A DNA stretch of 64,000 nt from CAXXOK01 sp963675925 (GCA_963675925.2 CAXXIB010000003.1:124001-188000); one strand, 5' to 3'. Counted from the first letter of the stretch, positions 1 through 8,114 are shown. Notes: generated by a model from the sequence alone, not told the origin. Numbers and translations are program-made.

Positions 1-149
1 TGGTCTTCAAGCATCGCTTTTTCCAGTGCGGATACGCTTTTGGCGCGTCCCACGTCAAAATGCAGCACCATATGCGGAAAGACCATTGTTCCTCTGAGCG
101 GCAGGACGGGGAGGCGGGTCAATGGTTTTTTACGCTTGGCCTGTTCCAT
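1..149 (-). CDS. lon: ATP-dependent protease Lon, N-terminal fragment
   Basis: Only the first 49 codons lie in the window; the gene runs off the left edge. Reverse-strand translation from the ATG gives a basic start followed by LPVLPLRGTMVFPHMVLHFDVG, which matches the first strand and loop of the Lon substrate-binding N domain (the PLR..VVFPxxxxPLxVGR pattern). A good ribosome site, AGGAGGAA, precedes the ATG. It lies 19 bases downstream of clpX, so it is probably the last member seen of the tig-clpP-clpX-lon proteolysis cluster. The AAA and Ser-Lys protease domains cannot be checked here. Confidence 0.9.
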   Translation of the reverse strand, partial: MEQAKRKKPLTRLPVLPLRGTMVFPHMVLHFDVGRAKSVSALEKAMLED

Positions 150-168
150 ATGTTCCTCCTATAGTATG

Positions 169-1473
169 TCACCCGGCGTGGCTTTGTTTTTTAGCCGGCT
201 CCGAATGATGAACGGTTCTGGGTTTACGAACGGGTTCGTCGCTATGGACGAGTTTGGGTTTTTCTTTGCCTTCCACGCTCTTGGCGGTGATCAGGCACTG
301 TGCCACATCATTGCGGCTGGGCAGATCGAACATCGTATCCAGCATGATCTTTTCTATGATGGAGCGCAGGCCGCGTGCACCGGATTTGCGTTCCAGCGAC
401 TGGGTTGCGATCATTTTCAAGGCGTCCGGCTCGAATAAGAGCTCCACACCGTCCAGATCCATCAAGTAAACGTACTGCTTAACCAGCGCGTTTCTGGGCT
501 CGGTCAGAATACGGATCAGCTCTTCTTCGTCCAGCTGGCTTAGTGATACCACGATGGGCAGACGGCCGACAAATTCAGGAATCAACCCGAATTTGATCAG
601 GTCTTCGGTACGGGCTTCCTTAAACAGGCGTCCCGTATCCTGCGCGGTCAAGGTTTTCACATCCGCGCCAAAGCCCATCGACTTTTTACCGACACGCTGC
701 TCGATAATGGTATCCAGCCCATCGAATGCACCACCGCAAATGAAGAGTATGTTGGTGGTATCGATCTGTAGAAACTCCTGATGGGGGTGCTTGCGCCCAC
801 CCTGCGGGGGAACGTTGGCAACCGTACCTTCCAGAATTTTCAGCAGGGTCTGCTGAACGCCCTCGCCGCTGACATCGCGGGTGATGGAGGGGTTTTCAGA
901 CTTGCGGGCAACCTTATCAATTTCGTCGATGTAGATAATCCCGCGCTGGGCGGCTTTAATGTCATAGTCCGCGTTTTGAATCAGGCGGAGCAAAATGTTT
1001 TCTACATCTTCGCCTACATACCCGGCTTCGGTCAGGCTGGTTGCATCCGCAATGGCAAACGGTACTTGCAGTATCTTTGCCAGGGTCTGCGCCAGAAAAG
1101 TTTTGCCGCAGCCTGTGGGGCCGAGCATGAGGATGTTGCTCTTCTGCAAATCCAAATCGCCGGCTGGCGGGGGAGAATCAATGCGTTTATAGTGGTTGTA
1201 TACCGCGACACTGAGGGTGCGCTTGGCATCCTCCTGGCCGATGACATACTGATCCAGAATCTCCTTGAGTTCTTTGGGGCGCGGCAGTTCAATCGCTTTG
1301 AGCTCATCCAGCGCTTGATAATCGTCTTGGATAATCTCGTTGCAAAGCGCGATGCATTCATCGCAAATCTGTGCGTTGGGACCGGCGACCAGGCGGTGAA
1401 CCTGCTCGGAGGTTTTATTGCAGAAGCTGCAGCGCTTGAGCTTAGGGAGGCTTGGGTTCATTGTATCGGACAT
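169..1473 (-). CDS. clpX: ClpX, ATPase subunit of the ClpXP protease
   Basis: AAA+ unfoldase that recognises tagged or folded proteins and feeds them into ClpP. The 434-residue product has the N-terminal zinc-binding domain (Cys15, Cys18, Cys37, Cys40), Walker A GPTGCGKT at about 118-125, the pore loop GYVG, the RKH loop (GGRKHPH) and a Walker B IIYIDEIDK. The ClpP-docking loop reads MGF where IGF is usual. Length is normal for the family. It lies three bases downstream of clpP on the same strand, so the two are co-transcribed and probably translationally coupled. The C-terminal tail after about residue 410 is basic and poorly conserved. Assignment is secure. Confidence 0.98.
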   Translation of the reverse strand: MSDTMNPSLPKLKRCSFCNKTSEQVHRLVAGPNAQICDECIALCNEIIQDDYQALDELKAIELPRPKELKEILDQYVIGQEDAKRTLSVAVYNHYKRIDSPPPAGDLDLQKSNILMLGPTGCGKTFLAQTLAKILQVPFAIADATSLTEAGYVGEDVENILLRLIQNADYDIKAAQRGIIYIDEIDKVARKSENPSITRDVSGEGVQQTLLKILEGTVANVPPQGGRKHPHQEFLQIDTTNILFICGGAFDGLDTIIEQRVGKKSMGFGADVKTLTAQDTGRLFKEARTEDLIKFGLIPEFVGRLPIVVSLSQLDEEELIRILTEPRNALVKQYVYLMDLDGVELLFEPDALKMIATQSLERKSGARGLRSIIEKIMLDTMFDLPSRNDVAQCLITAKSVEGKEKPKLVHSDEPVRKPRTVHHSEPAKKQSHAG

Positions 1474-1476
1474 GCG

Positions 1477-2085
1477 TTACTCCTTTTTACCGCTCCGTGG
1501 TTCATAGATCTCATCAATGATGCCATATTTCAAGGCTTCTTTGGCGTCCATGAAGAAATCACGGTCGGCGTCTTTTTCCACACGGGTAAGCGGCTGCCCA
1601 GTCATATCGGCAATCAGCTTGTTCATCTTTTGTTTGGTCTTCAGCAGCCATTCCGCGCGGATTTGCACATCCGACGCCTGGCCGGAGGCACCGCCCAGGG
1701 GCTGATGAATCATCACTTCGGAGTTGGGGAGCGCAAGGCGCTTGCCTTTTTCGCCCGCCATCAGCAGGAATGCACCCATCGAGGCCGCCATGCCGATGCA
1801 CACCGTGCGCACGGGGGATTTGACGTAGTTCATCGTGTCGTAAATTGCCATACCGGCTGTTACGCTGCCGCCGGGGCTGTTGATGTACAGCGAGATATCC
1901 GCATCCGGATTATCCATTTCCAAGAACAGCATCTGTGCAACGACGAGGTTTGCAACGTCGTCGTTAATCTCGCCGCCCAGGAACACGATACGGTCCTTTA
2001 AAAGGCGGGAATATATGTCAAACGAACGCTCACCGCGGTTGGTTTGCTCGATGACCATGGGGACTAAATAACTCATTTGATTCAC
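1477..2085 (-). CDS. clpP: ClpP, ATP-dependent Clp protease proteolytic subunit
   Basis: Serine peptidase that forms the tetradecameric chamber used by ClpX. The 202-residue product has the catalytic triad Ser102 (GMAASMGA), His127 (MIHQPLGG) and Asp172 (EKDADRD), plus the oligomerisation and handle region. Length matches the family. The start is the ATG with the extension MNQMSYLVPMVIEQ; the second Met (MSYLVP) is a possible alternative, and the N-terminal peptide is normally trimmed by self-processing. It sits between tig and clpX on the same strand, the standard clostridial order. Confidence 0.98.
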   Translation of the reverse strand: MNQMSYLVPMVIEQTNRGERSFDIYSRLLKDRIVFLGGEINDDVANLVVAQMLFLEMDNPDADISLYINSPGGSVTAGMAIYDTMNYVKSPVRTVCIGMAASMGAFLLMAGEKGKRLALPNSEVMIHQPLGGASGQASDVQIRAEWLLKTKQKMNKLIADMTGQPLTRVEKDADRDFFMDAKEALKYGIIDEIYEPRSGKKE

Positions 2086-2115
2086 TCCTGTATTTGAGGG
2101 GGAGAAAGGAGGAGT

Positions 2116-3546
2116 TTACTCCTCGGTTTTCTCTTTTTTGGCAGCAGGCTTCTTGGCTGCGGGTTTCTTGGCAGCGGGCTTTTTCGCTGCCGCTTTCTTA
2201 GGTTCGGCATCCTTGCCGTCAGCATCAGCTTTCTTGGCCGGTGCTTTTTTTTCTTTCTCGTCGGTCACCTTGGCGCTGTTCCACAGCATATCCAAAGCGG
2301 CGTTGGTCTTCACGCGGTCTTCAAAGTAGTGCAACTGGTTTTCGTTGAGCTCTTTTTTCAGGTCTTCCAGCGATTTGCCCATGGCCTCGCCGTATTCTGT
2401 GAGCATTTCGTCAACCTTTTCGGCATCCGCCTGCACATCTTCCAGCTTGATAATCTCTGCGATTACCAGCTCGGTTTTCAGGTTATTGCGCGCTTCCGAG
2501 CGGTACATATCCCGCATTTGGGCTTCGGTCTGGCCGGTGAGCTCCATGTATTTCTGCAAATCCAGCCCCTGCTGACGCAAACGCCAGTCCATTTCTTTCA
2601 GCTGGTCGTTGAGCTTGTCTTCCACCATAGGATCGGGAAGATCGATGTCCGCATTCTCGGTGATTTTCTGCACCAGCGCCTGTTTGGCCTGCGCGGTCGC
2701 CTGCTCGTCGGCGGTTTCCTGCATCTTCTTTTTCAGGTCGTCGGTGTACTCTTTCAGCGTTTCAAACTCGCTGACATCGGCGGCAAAATCGTCATCCAGC
2801 GCGGGAAGCTCGTCATTCTTAATGCCGTTGATCTTCACATGGAAGACGGCGTCCTTACCTTTGAGCTCTTCGGCGTGGTATTCTTCGGGGAAGGTGACGG
2901 TGATGTCCCGTTCCTCGCCGATGTTCATGCCAACCAGCTGATCTTCAAAGCCGGGGATAAACGACTTGGAACCAATCACAAGGCGCTGGCCTTCGGCCGT
3001 GCCGCCGTCAAACTTCACGCCATCGACAGAACCGGAGTAATCCAGGTTCACTTCATCGCCGTTTATCACAGCGCGGTCGGTGATATCCACCGAGCGGGCC
3101 ATCTGCTTCTGTTCGCTTTCCAGACGGGCGTTGAGCTCGTCCTTGGAAACGGTATGCATTGTGCGGGCGACTTCCACGCCTTTGTACTCGCCAAGTTTGA
3201 TCTCGGGGTACACATACACCTCGCAGGTGAATTTTACATCTTCACCGGGTTTAATCTCTTCCACGTCCACCTTGGGGCGGTCCACAGGCTGAAGGTCTTC
3301 CTTCTTGACTGCGTCCAGATAGGCATCCGGGAACAGGAGTTCCAGCGCGTCATCATAGAAAACCGATGCGCCGTACATGCGCTCAATCAGCTTGCGGGGG
3401 GCTTTTCCTTTGCGGAATCCCTGCACCTGAAAATGACCGCGATGTTGAATATAGGCTTTCTGCACCGCTTCCTCAAAAGTTGAGGCCGGCGCTGTGAACG
3501 AAATTTTGACTTTGTTCCCTGTGAGCTTCTCTACTGAATACTGCAT
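2116..3546 (-). CDS. tig: Trigger factor, ribosome-bound chaperone and prolyl isomerase
   Basis: Binds the ribosome tunnel exit and nascent chains. From the ATG with ribosome site GGAGGAAG the product is 476 residues: an N-terminal ribosome-binding domain with the signature FRKGKAPRK near residue 45, a central FKBP-type PPIase domain, and the C-terminal chaperone arms. An open frame continues 33 codons upstream of this ATG, but only this start has a ribosome site and the usual MQYSVEKL beginning. Unusual: a low-complexity Lys/Ala/Pro tail of about 45 residues with repeated AAKKP units, not part of the standard family and resembling histone H1-like or ribosome-associated tails. First gene of the tig-clpP-clpX-lon group. 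Confidence 0.97.
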   Translation of the reverse strand: MQYSVEKLTGNKVKISFTAPASTFEEAVQKAYIQHRGHFQVQGFRKGKAPRKLIERMYGASVFYDDALELLFPDAYLDAVKKEDLQPVDRPKVDVEEIKPGEDVKFTCEVYVYPEIKLGEYKGVEVARTMHTVSKDELNARLESEQKQMARSVDITDRAVINGDEVNLDYSGSVDGVKFDGGTAEGQRLVIGSKSFIPGFEDQLVGMNIGEERDITVTFPEEYHAEELKGKDAVFHVKINGIKNDELPALDDDFAADVSEFETLKEYTDDLKKKMQETADEQATAQAKQALVQKITENADIDLPDPMVEDKLNDQLKEMDWRLRQQGLDLQKYMELTGQTEAQMRDMYRSEARNNLKTELVIAEIIKLEDVQADAEKVDEMLTEYGEAMGKSLEDLKKELNENQLHYFEDRVKTNAALDMLWNSAKVTDEKEKKAPAKKADADGKDAEPKKAAAKKPAAKKPAAKKPAAKKEKTEE

Positions 3547-3616
3547 TTTCTTCCTCCGTCTTGGGGTTATTCTTGCCACGGCAAGTTTGCATAAACCCAA
3601 ACGAGCCGTACCACTC

Positions 3617-3645
3617 AGTATACCATCTACATGGCTGAACTGCAA
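3617..3645 (-). promoter_or_regulatory. Promoter of the tig-clpP-clpX-lon group
   Basis: On the minus strand, TTGCAG (3645-3640), a 17-base spacer, and an extended -10 TGGTATACT (core 3622-3617). It lies about 70 bases upstream of the tig ATG. A short CTTGCC-GGCAAG dyad sits in the leader. No CIRCE or CtsR box was recognised. Confidence 0.6.
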
Positions 3646-3708
3646 GCATTCAGCGCGGTTTGGGATGTAAAACCATCACGTTATTTGCCGTAAAAAGGCA
3701 AGCAATGC

Positions 3709-3737
3709 TTTTCAAGTATATATTTGTGTAGTATAAT
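3709..3737 (+). promoter_or_regulatory. Probable promoter of the yicC-remA-gmk-rpoZ-coaBC operon
   Basis: A perfect TATAAT (3732-3737) lies 17 bases after a weak -35 TTTTCA (3709-3714) and 49 bases before the yicC start. The -10 is convincing, the -35 is not. Confidence 0.5.
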
Positions 3738-3786
3738 GGAATTTGAAACCATTTAAGCAGTTAAACTTTTGAAAGGCGGGACACGC

Positions 3787-4659
3787 TTGCGCAGTATGAC
3801 GGGTTTCGGCAGCGGCCACCAAAGCCGCGACGGCCGCGATATCGTTTTAGAGCTAAAATCGGTCAATCACCGGTATTTGGATGTTAACTTCCGCTTGCCC
3901 AAAGCCCTGACCTTTGCCGAAGAACCGCTGCGCCAGTGGATTCGTGAAAGCGGCATCAAGCGCGGTCATCTGGACGTATCGGTCTCGTATCGCAACAGTA
4001 GAAACGACGCCAGAGAGATTACGCTGGACCGGGACTTACTGGCCCTGACCGCTGCCCAGACACAAGCCGCCGCCAGCGACCTGCAAATGAACGCTCTTTC
4101 CTTGTATGAGCTGATTAAACTCAGCGATGCGGTAACGGTAACGCAGGCCGAGGAAAACACGGACGAAGTACTGGCACTGCTGCAGGAAGCCTTTGCGGAT
4201 GCAAACAACGCCCTGCAAACCATGCGGGACCGCGAAGGAAAAGCGCTGCGTGATGATCTGCATGGCAACTTGCAGAGCGTGAAAGCCGCAGCCAAGCGCG
4301 TAGAGGAGATCGCACCCAGTGTTCCCAAGGAATACCGCGAGCGCCTGGACGCGCGCCTGCTTGAATGGAAGGTAGATGTGGCAGACCCGGCACGTATTGC
4401 GCAGGAAGTGGCGCTCTTGGCCGACAAATGCGCCATTGATGAAGAACTGTCGCGCCTGCAAAGCCATTTCCAGCAGTTTGATGCATGCCTCACGCAGCAG
4501 GGTGAAACGGGACGCAGAATGGACTTTCTCCTCCAGGAGATGAATCGCGAAATCAACACCATCGGCTCCAAAGCATCGCATGCGGAGATTACCAAGAGCG
4601 TTGTGGAGATGAAGAGCGTACTGGAGAAACTGCGTGAGCAGGTTCAAAACGTTGAGTGA
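3787..4659 (+). CDS. yicC: YicC-family endoribonuclease-like protein
   Basis: The 290-residue product begins MRSMTGFGSG, the hallmark YicC N-terminus, and ends with the conserved DUF1732 segment FLLQEMNREINTIGSK. YicC homologues are hexameric metal-dependent endoribonucleases implicated in small RNA turnover and stationary-phase survival. I chose the TTG at 3787 because GAAAGGCGGG lies six bases upstream and it gives the canonical start; another TTG 18 bases earlier has no spaced ribosome site. It heads the operon yicC-remA-gmk-rpoZ-coaBC, a very common Firmicutes order. Catalytic residues are not assigned here. Confidence 0.93.
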   Translation: MRSMTGFGSGHQSRDGRDIVLELKSVNHRYLDVNFRLPKALTFAEEPLRQWIRESGIKRGHLDVSVSYRNSRNDAREITLDRDLLALTAAQTQAAASDLQMNALSLYELIKLSDAVTVTQAEENTDEVLALLQEAFADANNALQTMRDREGKALRDDLHGNLQSVKAAAKRVEEIAPSVPKEYRERLDARLLEWKVDVADPARIAQEVALLADKCAIDEELSRLQSHFQQFDACLTQQGETGRRMDFLLQEMNREINTIGSKASHAEITKSVVEMKSVLEKLREQVQNVE

Positions 4660-4671
4660 GGATCAAAACGG

Positions 4672-4929
4672 ATGCGCCTGATCAATATCGGATTTGGAAA
4701 CATGATAAGCGTGGACCGTATTGCCGCGGTGGTGAATCCCGACAGTGCACCGGTCAAACGCCTGGTGCAGGAAGCGCGGGACGAAAAACGCCTGCTGGAT
4801 GCCACCCAGGGCCGCCGTACACGCGCTGTGATTGTGATGAGTTCCAACCAAATCGTGTTATCGGCTATCCAGCCGGAAACCATAGCAAGCCGTGCATCCA
4901 GCAAAGATACAGACGAGAGGCAGGACTGA
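4672..4929 (+). CDS. remA: RemA/DUF370 family regulatory protein
   Basis: An 85-residue protein with the DUF370 pattern: NIGFGNMISVDRIAAVVNPDSAPVKRL and the conserved TQGRRTRAVIV strand. In Bacillus subtilis, RemA forms ring oligomers that bind DNA and activate biofilm matrix genes. Here it sits between yicC and gmk, the usual location for this family. Ribosome site GTGAGGAT precedes the ATG. Family membership is clear; what it regulates in this organism is unknown. Confidence 0.9.
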   Translation: MRLINIGFGNMISVDRIAAVVNPDSAPVKRLVQEARDEKRLLDATQGRRTRAVIVMSSNQIVLSAIQPETIASRASSKDTDERQD

Positions 4930-4930
4930 C

Positions 4931-5542
4931 ATGGGCATAACCATCAAACGCAAAGGTATGTTACTGATCATCTCCGGTCCATCCGGCGCGGGCAAGGGCA
5001 CCCTGTGCAAACGGCTGCTGGCAAGCGACCCAAGCTTCGCCTTTTCCTGCAGTGTGACCACACGGGCTCCGCGAAACGGCGAGGTAGACGGTGTGGATTA
5101 TCGCTTTATCGACGATGCGGAGTTCCAGCGCATGGTGCGAAACAATGAGCTACTGGAATATGCCACCGTACACGGGAACCACTACGGTACGCCCCGAAGC
5201 GAAATTGACACGCTGCTCAATGAGTGTCAGAATGTACTGCTGGATATTGATTCGCAGGGCGCGATGAACGTGATGCGCAATACCAAGGACTATGTCAGCG
5301 TGTTTGTCATTGCACCGAGCTTTGAAGAGCTGCGCAGCCGCCTGGAGAAGCGCAATGCCGAACGGCCTGAGGATATTGAGCGCCGTTTAAGGAATGCTTA
5401 TGGCGAGTTTCAAAAGGTTACCCTATACGATTATGTAATCGTGAATGATGATGTGGACCGTGCGTTCCAGGAACTGCAATGTATAGTGAACGCCGAAAAA
5501 CATAAAACAGTTCGATTTTTACCAACGATAGACGAGGATTGA
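4931..5542 (+). CDS. gmk: Guanylate kinase
   Basis: Converts GMP and ATP to GDP and ADP. The 203-residue product has the P-loop SGPSGAGKGT near residues 15-24, the GMP-binding segment SVTTRAPRNGEVDGVDYRF, and the lid/LID-following region IERRLRNAYGE. The start at 4931 (MGITIKRKG) follows the remA stop by one base and has AGAGG upstream; an open frame upstream inside remA was rejected. Length is standard (about 205). Member of the yicC-remA-gmk-rpoZ-coaBC operon. Confidence 0.97.
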   Translation: MGITIKRKGMLLIISGPSGAGKGTLCKRLLASDPSFAFSCSVTTRAPRNGEVDGVDYRFIDDAEFQRMVRNNELLEYATVHGNHYGTPRSEIDTLLNECQNVLLDIDSQGAMNVMRNTKDYVSVFVIAPSFEELRSRLEKRNAERPEDIERRLRNAYGEFQKVTLYDYVIVNDDVDRAFQELQCIVNAEKHKTVRFLPTIDED

Positions 5543-5554
5543 GGAGGAACAGGT

Positions 5555-5761
5555 ATGGCCATTATTAAACCGACGATTGTCGAACTTTGCGAAAAGGTGG
5601 ACAGTCGTTACACTTTGGTGGTGGAAGCCAGCAAACGCGCACGCCAGCTTTTGGGTGGCGCACAGCCGCTGATTGACGACAAAGACATGAAACCCCTGCA
5701 TGTTGCGGTAGACGAAATTAACCGTGGACTGCTGACCTACGTGCGGACGGACGGCGAATAA
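5555..5761 (+). CDS. rpoZ: RNA polymerase omega subunit
   Basis: A 68-residue omega subunit that assists RNA polymerase assembly. It shows the family pattern with the early segment LCEKVDSRYTLVVEASKRARQL (the A-KRARQ helix contacts beta-prime) and the following PLIDDKDMKPLHVAVDEI. Strong ribosome site GAGGAGGAACAG. It lies between gmk and coaBC, the typical place in Firmicutes, and its stop is two bases before the coaBC start. Confidence 0.95.
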   Translation: MAIIKPTIVELCEKVDSRYTLVVEASKRARQLLGGAQPLIDDKDMKPLHVAVDEINRGLLTYVRTDGE

Positions 5762-5763
5762 AC

Positions 5764-6969
5764 ATGCCAAAGAATGTCGTTGTGGGCGTTACAGGCGGCA
5801 TCGCAGCCTATAAAGCCGTCATGCTGGTCTCCAAGCTGAAGAAACTGGGTGTGAACGTCGATGTCATCATGACGAAAAACGCCCAGGAGTTTGTCACGCC
5901 GCTAAGCTTTGAGAACATCAGCCAAAACCCCGTAACGACAGACACCTTCAAACGGGAACGCAGCTGGGAGATTGAACATATCGCCCTGGCGCGCAAGGCC
6001 GATTTGTTTGTGGTTGCGCCCGCAACGGCCAACTGTATCGCCAAAATGGCAAACGGCATCGCCGATGATATGCTGTCTACAACGCTGCTGGCCACCAAAG
6101 CGCCGGTACTGTTGGCCCCTGCAATGAACACCGTCATGTGGCAGGCAGATGCTACGCAAAAGAACATCGCCATATTGCAGCAGCGCGGTGTGATGATACT
6201 CACCCCCGACAGCGGAATGCTGGCCTGCGGCGAGGTCGGGGCAGGCCGTATGCCGGAACCCGAGTTTATTGCACAGGAAGTGGAACGGCTGCTGGGCTTG
6301 CAAAACGATCTGCAGGGCCTGCGTGTGCTGGTTACAGCCGGTGCAACGCGTGAAAAGCTGGACCCTGTTCGCTTTATCTCTAACCCTTCCACAGGGAAGA
6401 TGGGGTATGCTATTGCCCAGGCAGCCAGTGAGCGTGGTGCGGAGGTTACGCTAATTTCCGGACCGACTTCACTTGCCGTGCCAAGCGGCGTTACAGTGAA
6501 ATCTATCGAAACGACACAGGATTTGTACACCGAAATGACCGCCCTGTCATCGCAGTTTGATATTGTTGTGCAGGCCGCCGCGCCGTCGGACTATCGGTTT
6601 GCAGAGCAGAGCGACCAGAAAATCAAGAAAGACGGTCAAGGCATCACGCTTGCCATGGTGCCCAATCCCGATGTTGCCAAGGCCGTAGGAGAGCGCAAAA
6701 CAAGCGGCCAGGTACTGGTTGGCTTTGCTGCCGAAACCGACCACTTGATTGAAAACGCCCGCAAAAAGCTTGCGTCCAAGAATCTGGATATTGTCGTAGC
6801 CAACGATGTGACAAAGCAAGGTGCCGGATTTGCCTCAGATACCAACATTGCAACGCTGGTTTCGGCAGACGATGAAGTCGCCTATGAACAGATGAGTAAA
6901 CGCACGCTGGCAGACCATATTCTGACTGCCGCCGCAACGGTTTTCAAGGACCGGAACCGCGGAGAATGA
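5764..6969 (+). CDS. coaBC: CoaBC, bifunctional phosphopantothenoylcysteine decarboxylase/synthase
   Basis: Two consecutive steps of coenzyme A synthesis: CTP-dependent ligation of cysteine to 4'-phosphopantothenate (CoaB) and FMN-dependent decarboxylation (CoaC). The 401-residue product has the N-terminal CoaC flavoprotein (GGIAAYKAV, active-site IEHIALA, PATANCIAKMANGIADD, the substrate clamp PAMNTVMW) and the C-terminal CoaB domain from about residue 185 (VTAGATREKLDPVRFISNPSTGKMG, and NPDVAKAVGE). Length is normal. It ends the operon; an imperfect AT-rich dyad lies at 6991-7013 without a clear T-run. Confidence 0.97.
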   Translation: MPKNVVVGVTGGIAAYKAVMLVSKLKKLGVNVDVIMTKNAQEFVTPLSFENISQNPVTTDTFKRERSWEIEHIALARKADLFVVAPATANCIAKMANGIADDMLSTTLLATKAPVLLAPAMNTVMWQADATQKNIAILQQRGVMILTPDSGMLACGEVGAGRMPEPEFIAQEVERLLGLQNDLQGLRVLVTAGATREKLDPVRFISNPSTGKMGYAIAQAASERGAEVTLISGPTSLAVPSGVTVKSIETTQDLYTEMTALSSQFDIVVQAAAPSDYRFAEQSDQKIKKDGQGITLAMVPNPDVAKAVGERKTSGQVLVGFAAETDHLIENARKKLASKNLDIVVANDVTKQGAGFASDTNIATLVSADDEVAYEQMSKRTLADHILTAAATVFKDRNRGE

Positions 6970-7018
6970 ATCGCCGCAAAACTTGCCCTGAAATTTGCGA
7001 AAATCGCAGATTTATTCC

Positions 7019-7047
7019 TTGACAAAAGCTGGGAAGCGGGTTAAGAT
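7019..7047 (+). promoter_or_regulatory. Promoter of the five-tRNA cluster
   Basis: A consensus -35 TTGACA (7019-7024), 17-base spacer and -10 TAAGAT (7042-7047), about 55 bases before the first tRNA. The position and the consensus -35 fit a stable-RNA promoter. Confidence 0.7.
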
Positions 7048-7102
7048 ATTATCCGTCGCCGCCATTAAATAAGCGGCACAGGAGCATCAGGTATTTATTC
7101 CT

Positions 7103-7178
7103 GGGAGCATAGCTCAGTTGGGAGAGCACTTGCCTTACAAGCAAGGGGTCACAGGTTCGAGCCCTGTTGTTCCCACCA
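7103..7178 (+). tRNA. tRNA-Val (anticodon TAC)
   Basis: A 76-base cloverleaf with acceptor GGGAGCA/TGTTCCC, anticodon loop CTTACAA, T-arm ACAGG-TTCGAGC-CCTGT and an encoded CCA. All four arms pair. First of five tandem tRNA genes. Confidence 0.96.
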
Positions 7179-7191
7179 TCTTATGGTTCAT

Positions 7192-7268
7192 GGCCAAGTA
7201 GTTCAGTTGGTTAGAATGCCAGCCTGTCACGCTGGAGGTCGAGGGTTCGAGCCCCTTCTTGGTCGCCA
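7192..7268 (+). tRNA. tRNA-Asp (anticodon GTC)
   Basis: A 77-base cloverleaf with acceptor GGCCAAG/CTTGGTC, anticodon stem CCAGC/GCTGG around loop CTGTCAC, T-loop TTCGAGC and encoded CCA. Discriminator base G fits tRNA-Asp. Confidence 0.96.
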
Positions 7269-7272
7269 TTAT

Positions 7273-7348
7273 GCCTTGGTAGCTCAGTCGGTAGAGCAGT
7301 AGACTGAAAATCTACGTGTCGGTGGTTCGATTCCGCCCCAAGGCACCA
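7273..7348 (+). tRNA. tRNA-Phe (anticodon GAA)
   Basis: A 76-base cloverleaf with acceptor GCCTTGG/CCAAGGC, anticodon stem GTAGA/TCTAC around loop CTGAAAA, discriminator A and encoded CCA. Only four bases separate it from tRNA-Asp. Confidence 0.96.
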
Positions 7349-7396
7349 TGATACTCCTTCCAACCCATATACGATGGTTGGATCCAGTATACGGAT

Positions 7397-7471
7397 GCGG
7401 TAGTAGCTCAGTGGTAGAGTGCCACCTTGCCAAGGTGGATGTCGCGAGTCCGAATCTCGTCTACCGCTCCA
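7397..7471 (+). tRNA. tRNA-Gly (anticodon GCC)
   Basis: A 75-base cloverleaf with acceptor GCGGTAG/CTACCGC, anticodon stem CCACC/GGTGG around loop TTGCCAA, discriminator T and encoded CCA. Confidence 0.96.
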
Positions 7472-7477
7472 TTTCCC

Positions 7478-7551
7478 GGTGCCATCGCCAAGTGGTAAGG
7501 CCAAGGTCTGCAAAACCTTTACCCCCAGTTCGAATCTGGGTGGCACCTCCA
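7478..7551 (+). tRNA. tRNA-Cys (anticodon GCA)
   Basis: A 74-base cloverleaf with acceptor GGTGCCA/TGGCACC, anticodon stem AAGGT/ACCTT around loop CTGCAAA, a short D-arm typical of tRNA-Cys, and encoded CCA. Last of the cluster. It lies shortly upstream of the cysteine-rich SCIFF peptide gene, which is probably coincidence. Confidence 0.95.
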
Positions 7552-7578
7552 TTGGCTGGTTCAAGGACTGGCACGCAG

Positions 7579-7608
7579 ACGGCGCATACACGGTTATGCG
7601 CCGTTTTT
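7579..7608 (+). terminator. Terminator after the tRNA cluster
   Basis: A perfect 10-bp stem ACGGCGCATA/TATGCGCCGT with a 6-base loop, running into TTTTT. It closes the Val-Asp-Phe-Gly-Cys transcript. Confidence 0.9.
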
Positions 7609-7647
7609 GTGTATTCCGGGTTTTACATCCGCAAGCCTGCCTTTTGC

Positions 7648-7676
7648 TTGCTATTTATGTTGGCCTTTGCTATAAT
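7648..7676 (+). promoter_or_regulatory. Promoter of yajC-scfA
   Basis: A -35 TTGCTA (7648-7653), 17-base spacer and perfect -10 TATAAT (7671-7676), 46 bases before the yajC ATG. Confidence 0.65.
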
Positions 7677-7721
7677 ACAGTACTGATATCACATGGATTT
7701 TTGAAAGGAGCCAAATAGTAG

Positions 7722-8084
7722 ATGAATATTGCACAACTCTTGATGGGGCTTGACGCCACCGCAGCCGGCGCCGCCGGCGATCCGACCGGAGGAAGTCTGT
7801 TGGGGCTATTGCTGCCCATGGTGCTCATGTTTGCCGTGTTCTACTTCCTGCTTATCCGGCCGCAGCGGAAAAAGGACAAGAAAGTTAAGTCCATGCTCGC
7901 AGCGCTGAAAGTAGGCGACAGGATTTCCACAATCGGCGGTATTTTCGGCACGATCACCGACATCAAGGACGAGACCATCGAGCTGACCGTCGGTAAAGAC
8001 AGCGTCAAGCTCATCATGGCGCGTTGGGCCATCCGCCAGGTGGAAGATGTTCCCGTGGAGAACGACTCCGAAGTGTTGAACTAA
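7722..8084 (+). CDS. yajC: YajC, Sec translocase accessory protein
   Basis: A 120-residue single-span membrane protein. Residues about 24-45 form the hydrophobic helix, followed directly by the family signature FLLIRPQRKKDKKVKSMLAAL and the VGDRISTIGGIFGTITDI beta domain. YajC associates with SecDF and helps protein export. In many Clostridia the order is yajC-scfA-scfB-secD-secF; here yajC and the SCIFF genes are retained but secDF does not follow. Ribosome site AAAGGAG. Confidence 0.93.
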   Translation: MNIAQLLMGLDATAAGAAGDPTGGSLLGLLLPMVLMFAVFYFLLIRPQRKKDKKVKSMLAALKVGDRISTIGGIFGTITDIKDETIELTVGKDSVKLIMARWAIRQVEDVPVENDSEVLN

Positions 8085-8114
8085 TTACCGATAAACCGCA
8101 TGGAGGCAATCAAA

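Noticed and set aside
781..2001. 406-codon open frame antisense to clpX and clpP
   Set aside because: Shadow of strongly conserved genes on the other strand; no ribosome site or recognisable domain.
2130..2230. Tandem DNA repeats as a mobile element trace
   Set aside because: They are the coding repeats of the trigger factor Lys/Ala tail.
2329..3483. 384-codon open frame antisense to tig
   Set aside because: Opposite strand of a clear trigger factor gene, composition typical of antisense frames.
7211..7591. Open frame across the tRNA cluster (minus)
   Set aside because: Covers five complete tRNA genes; classic false ORF over tRNAs.
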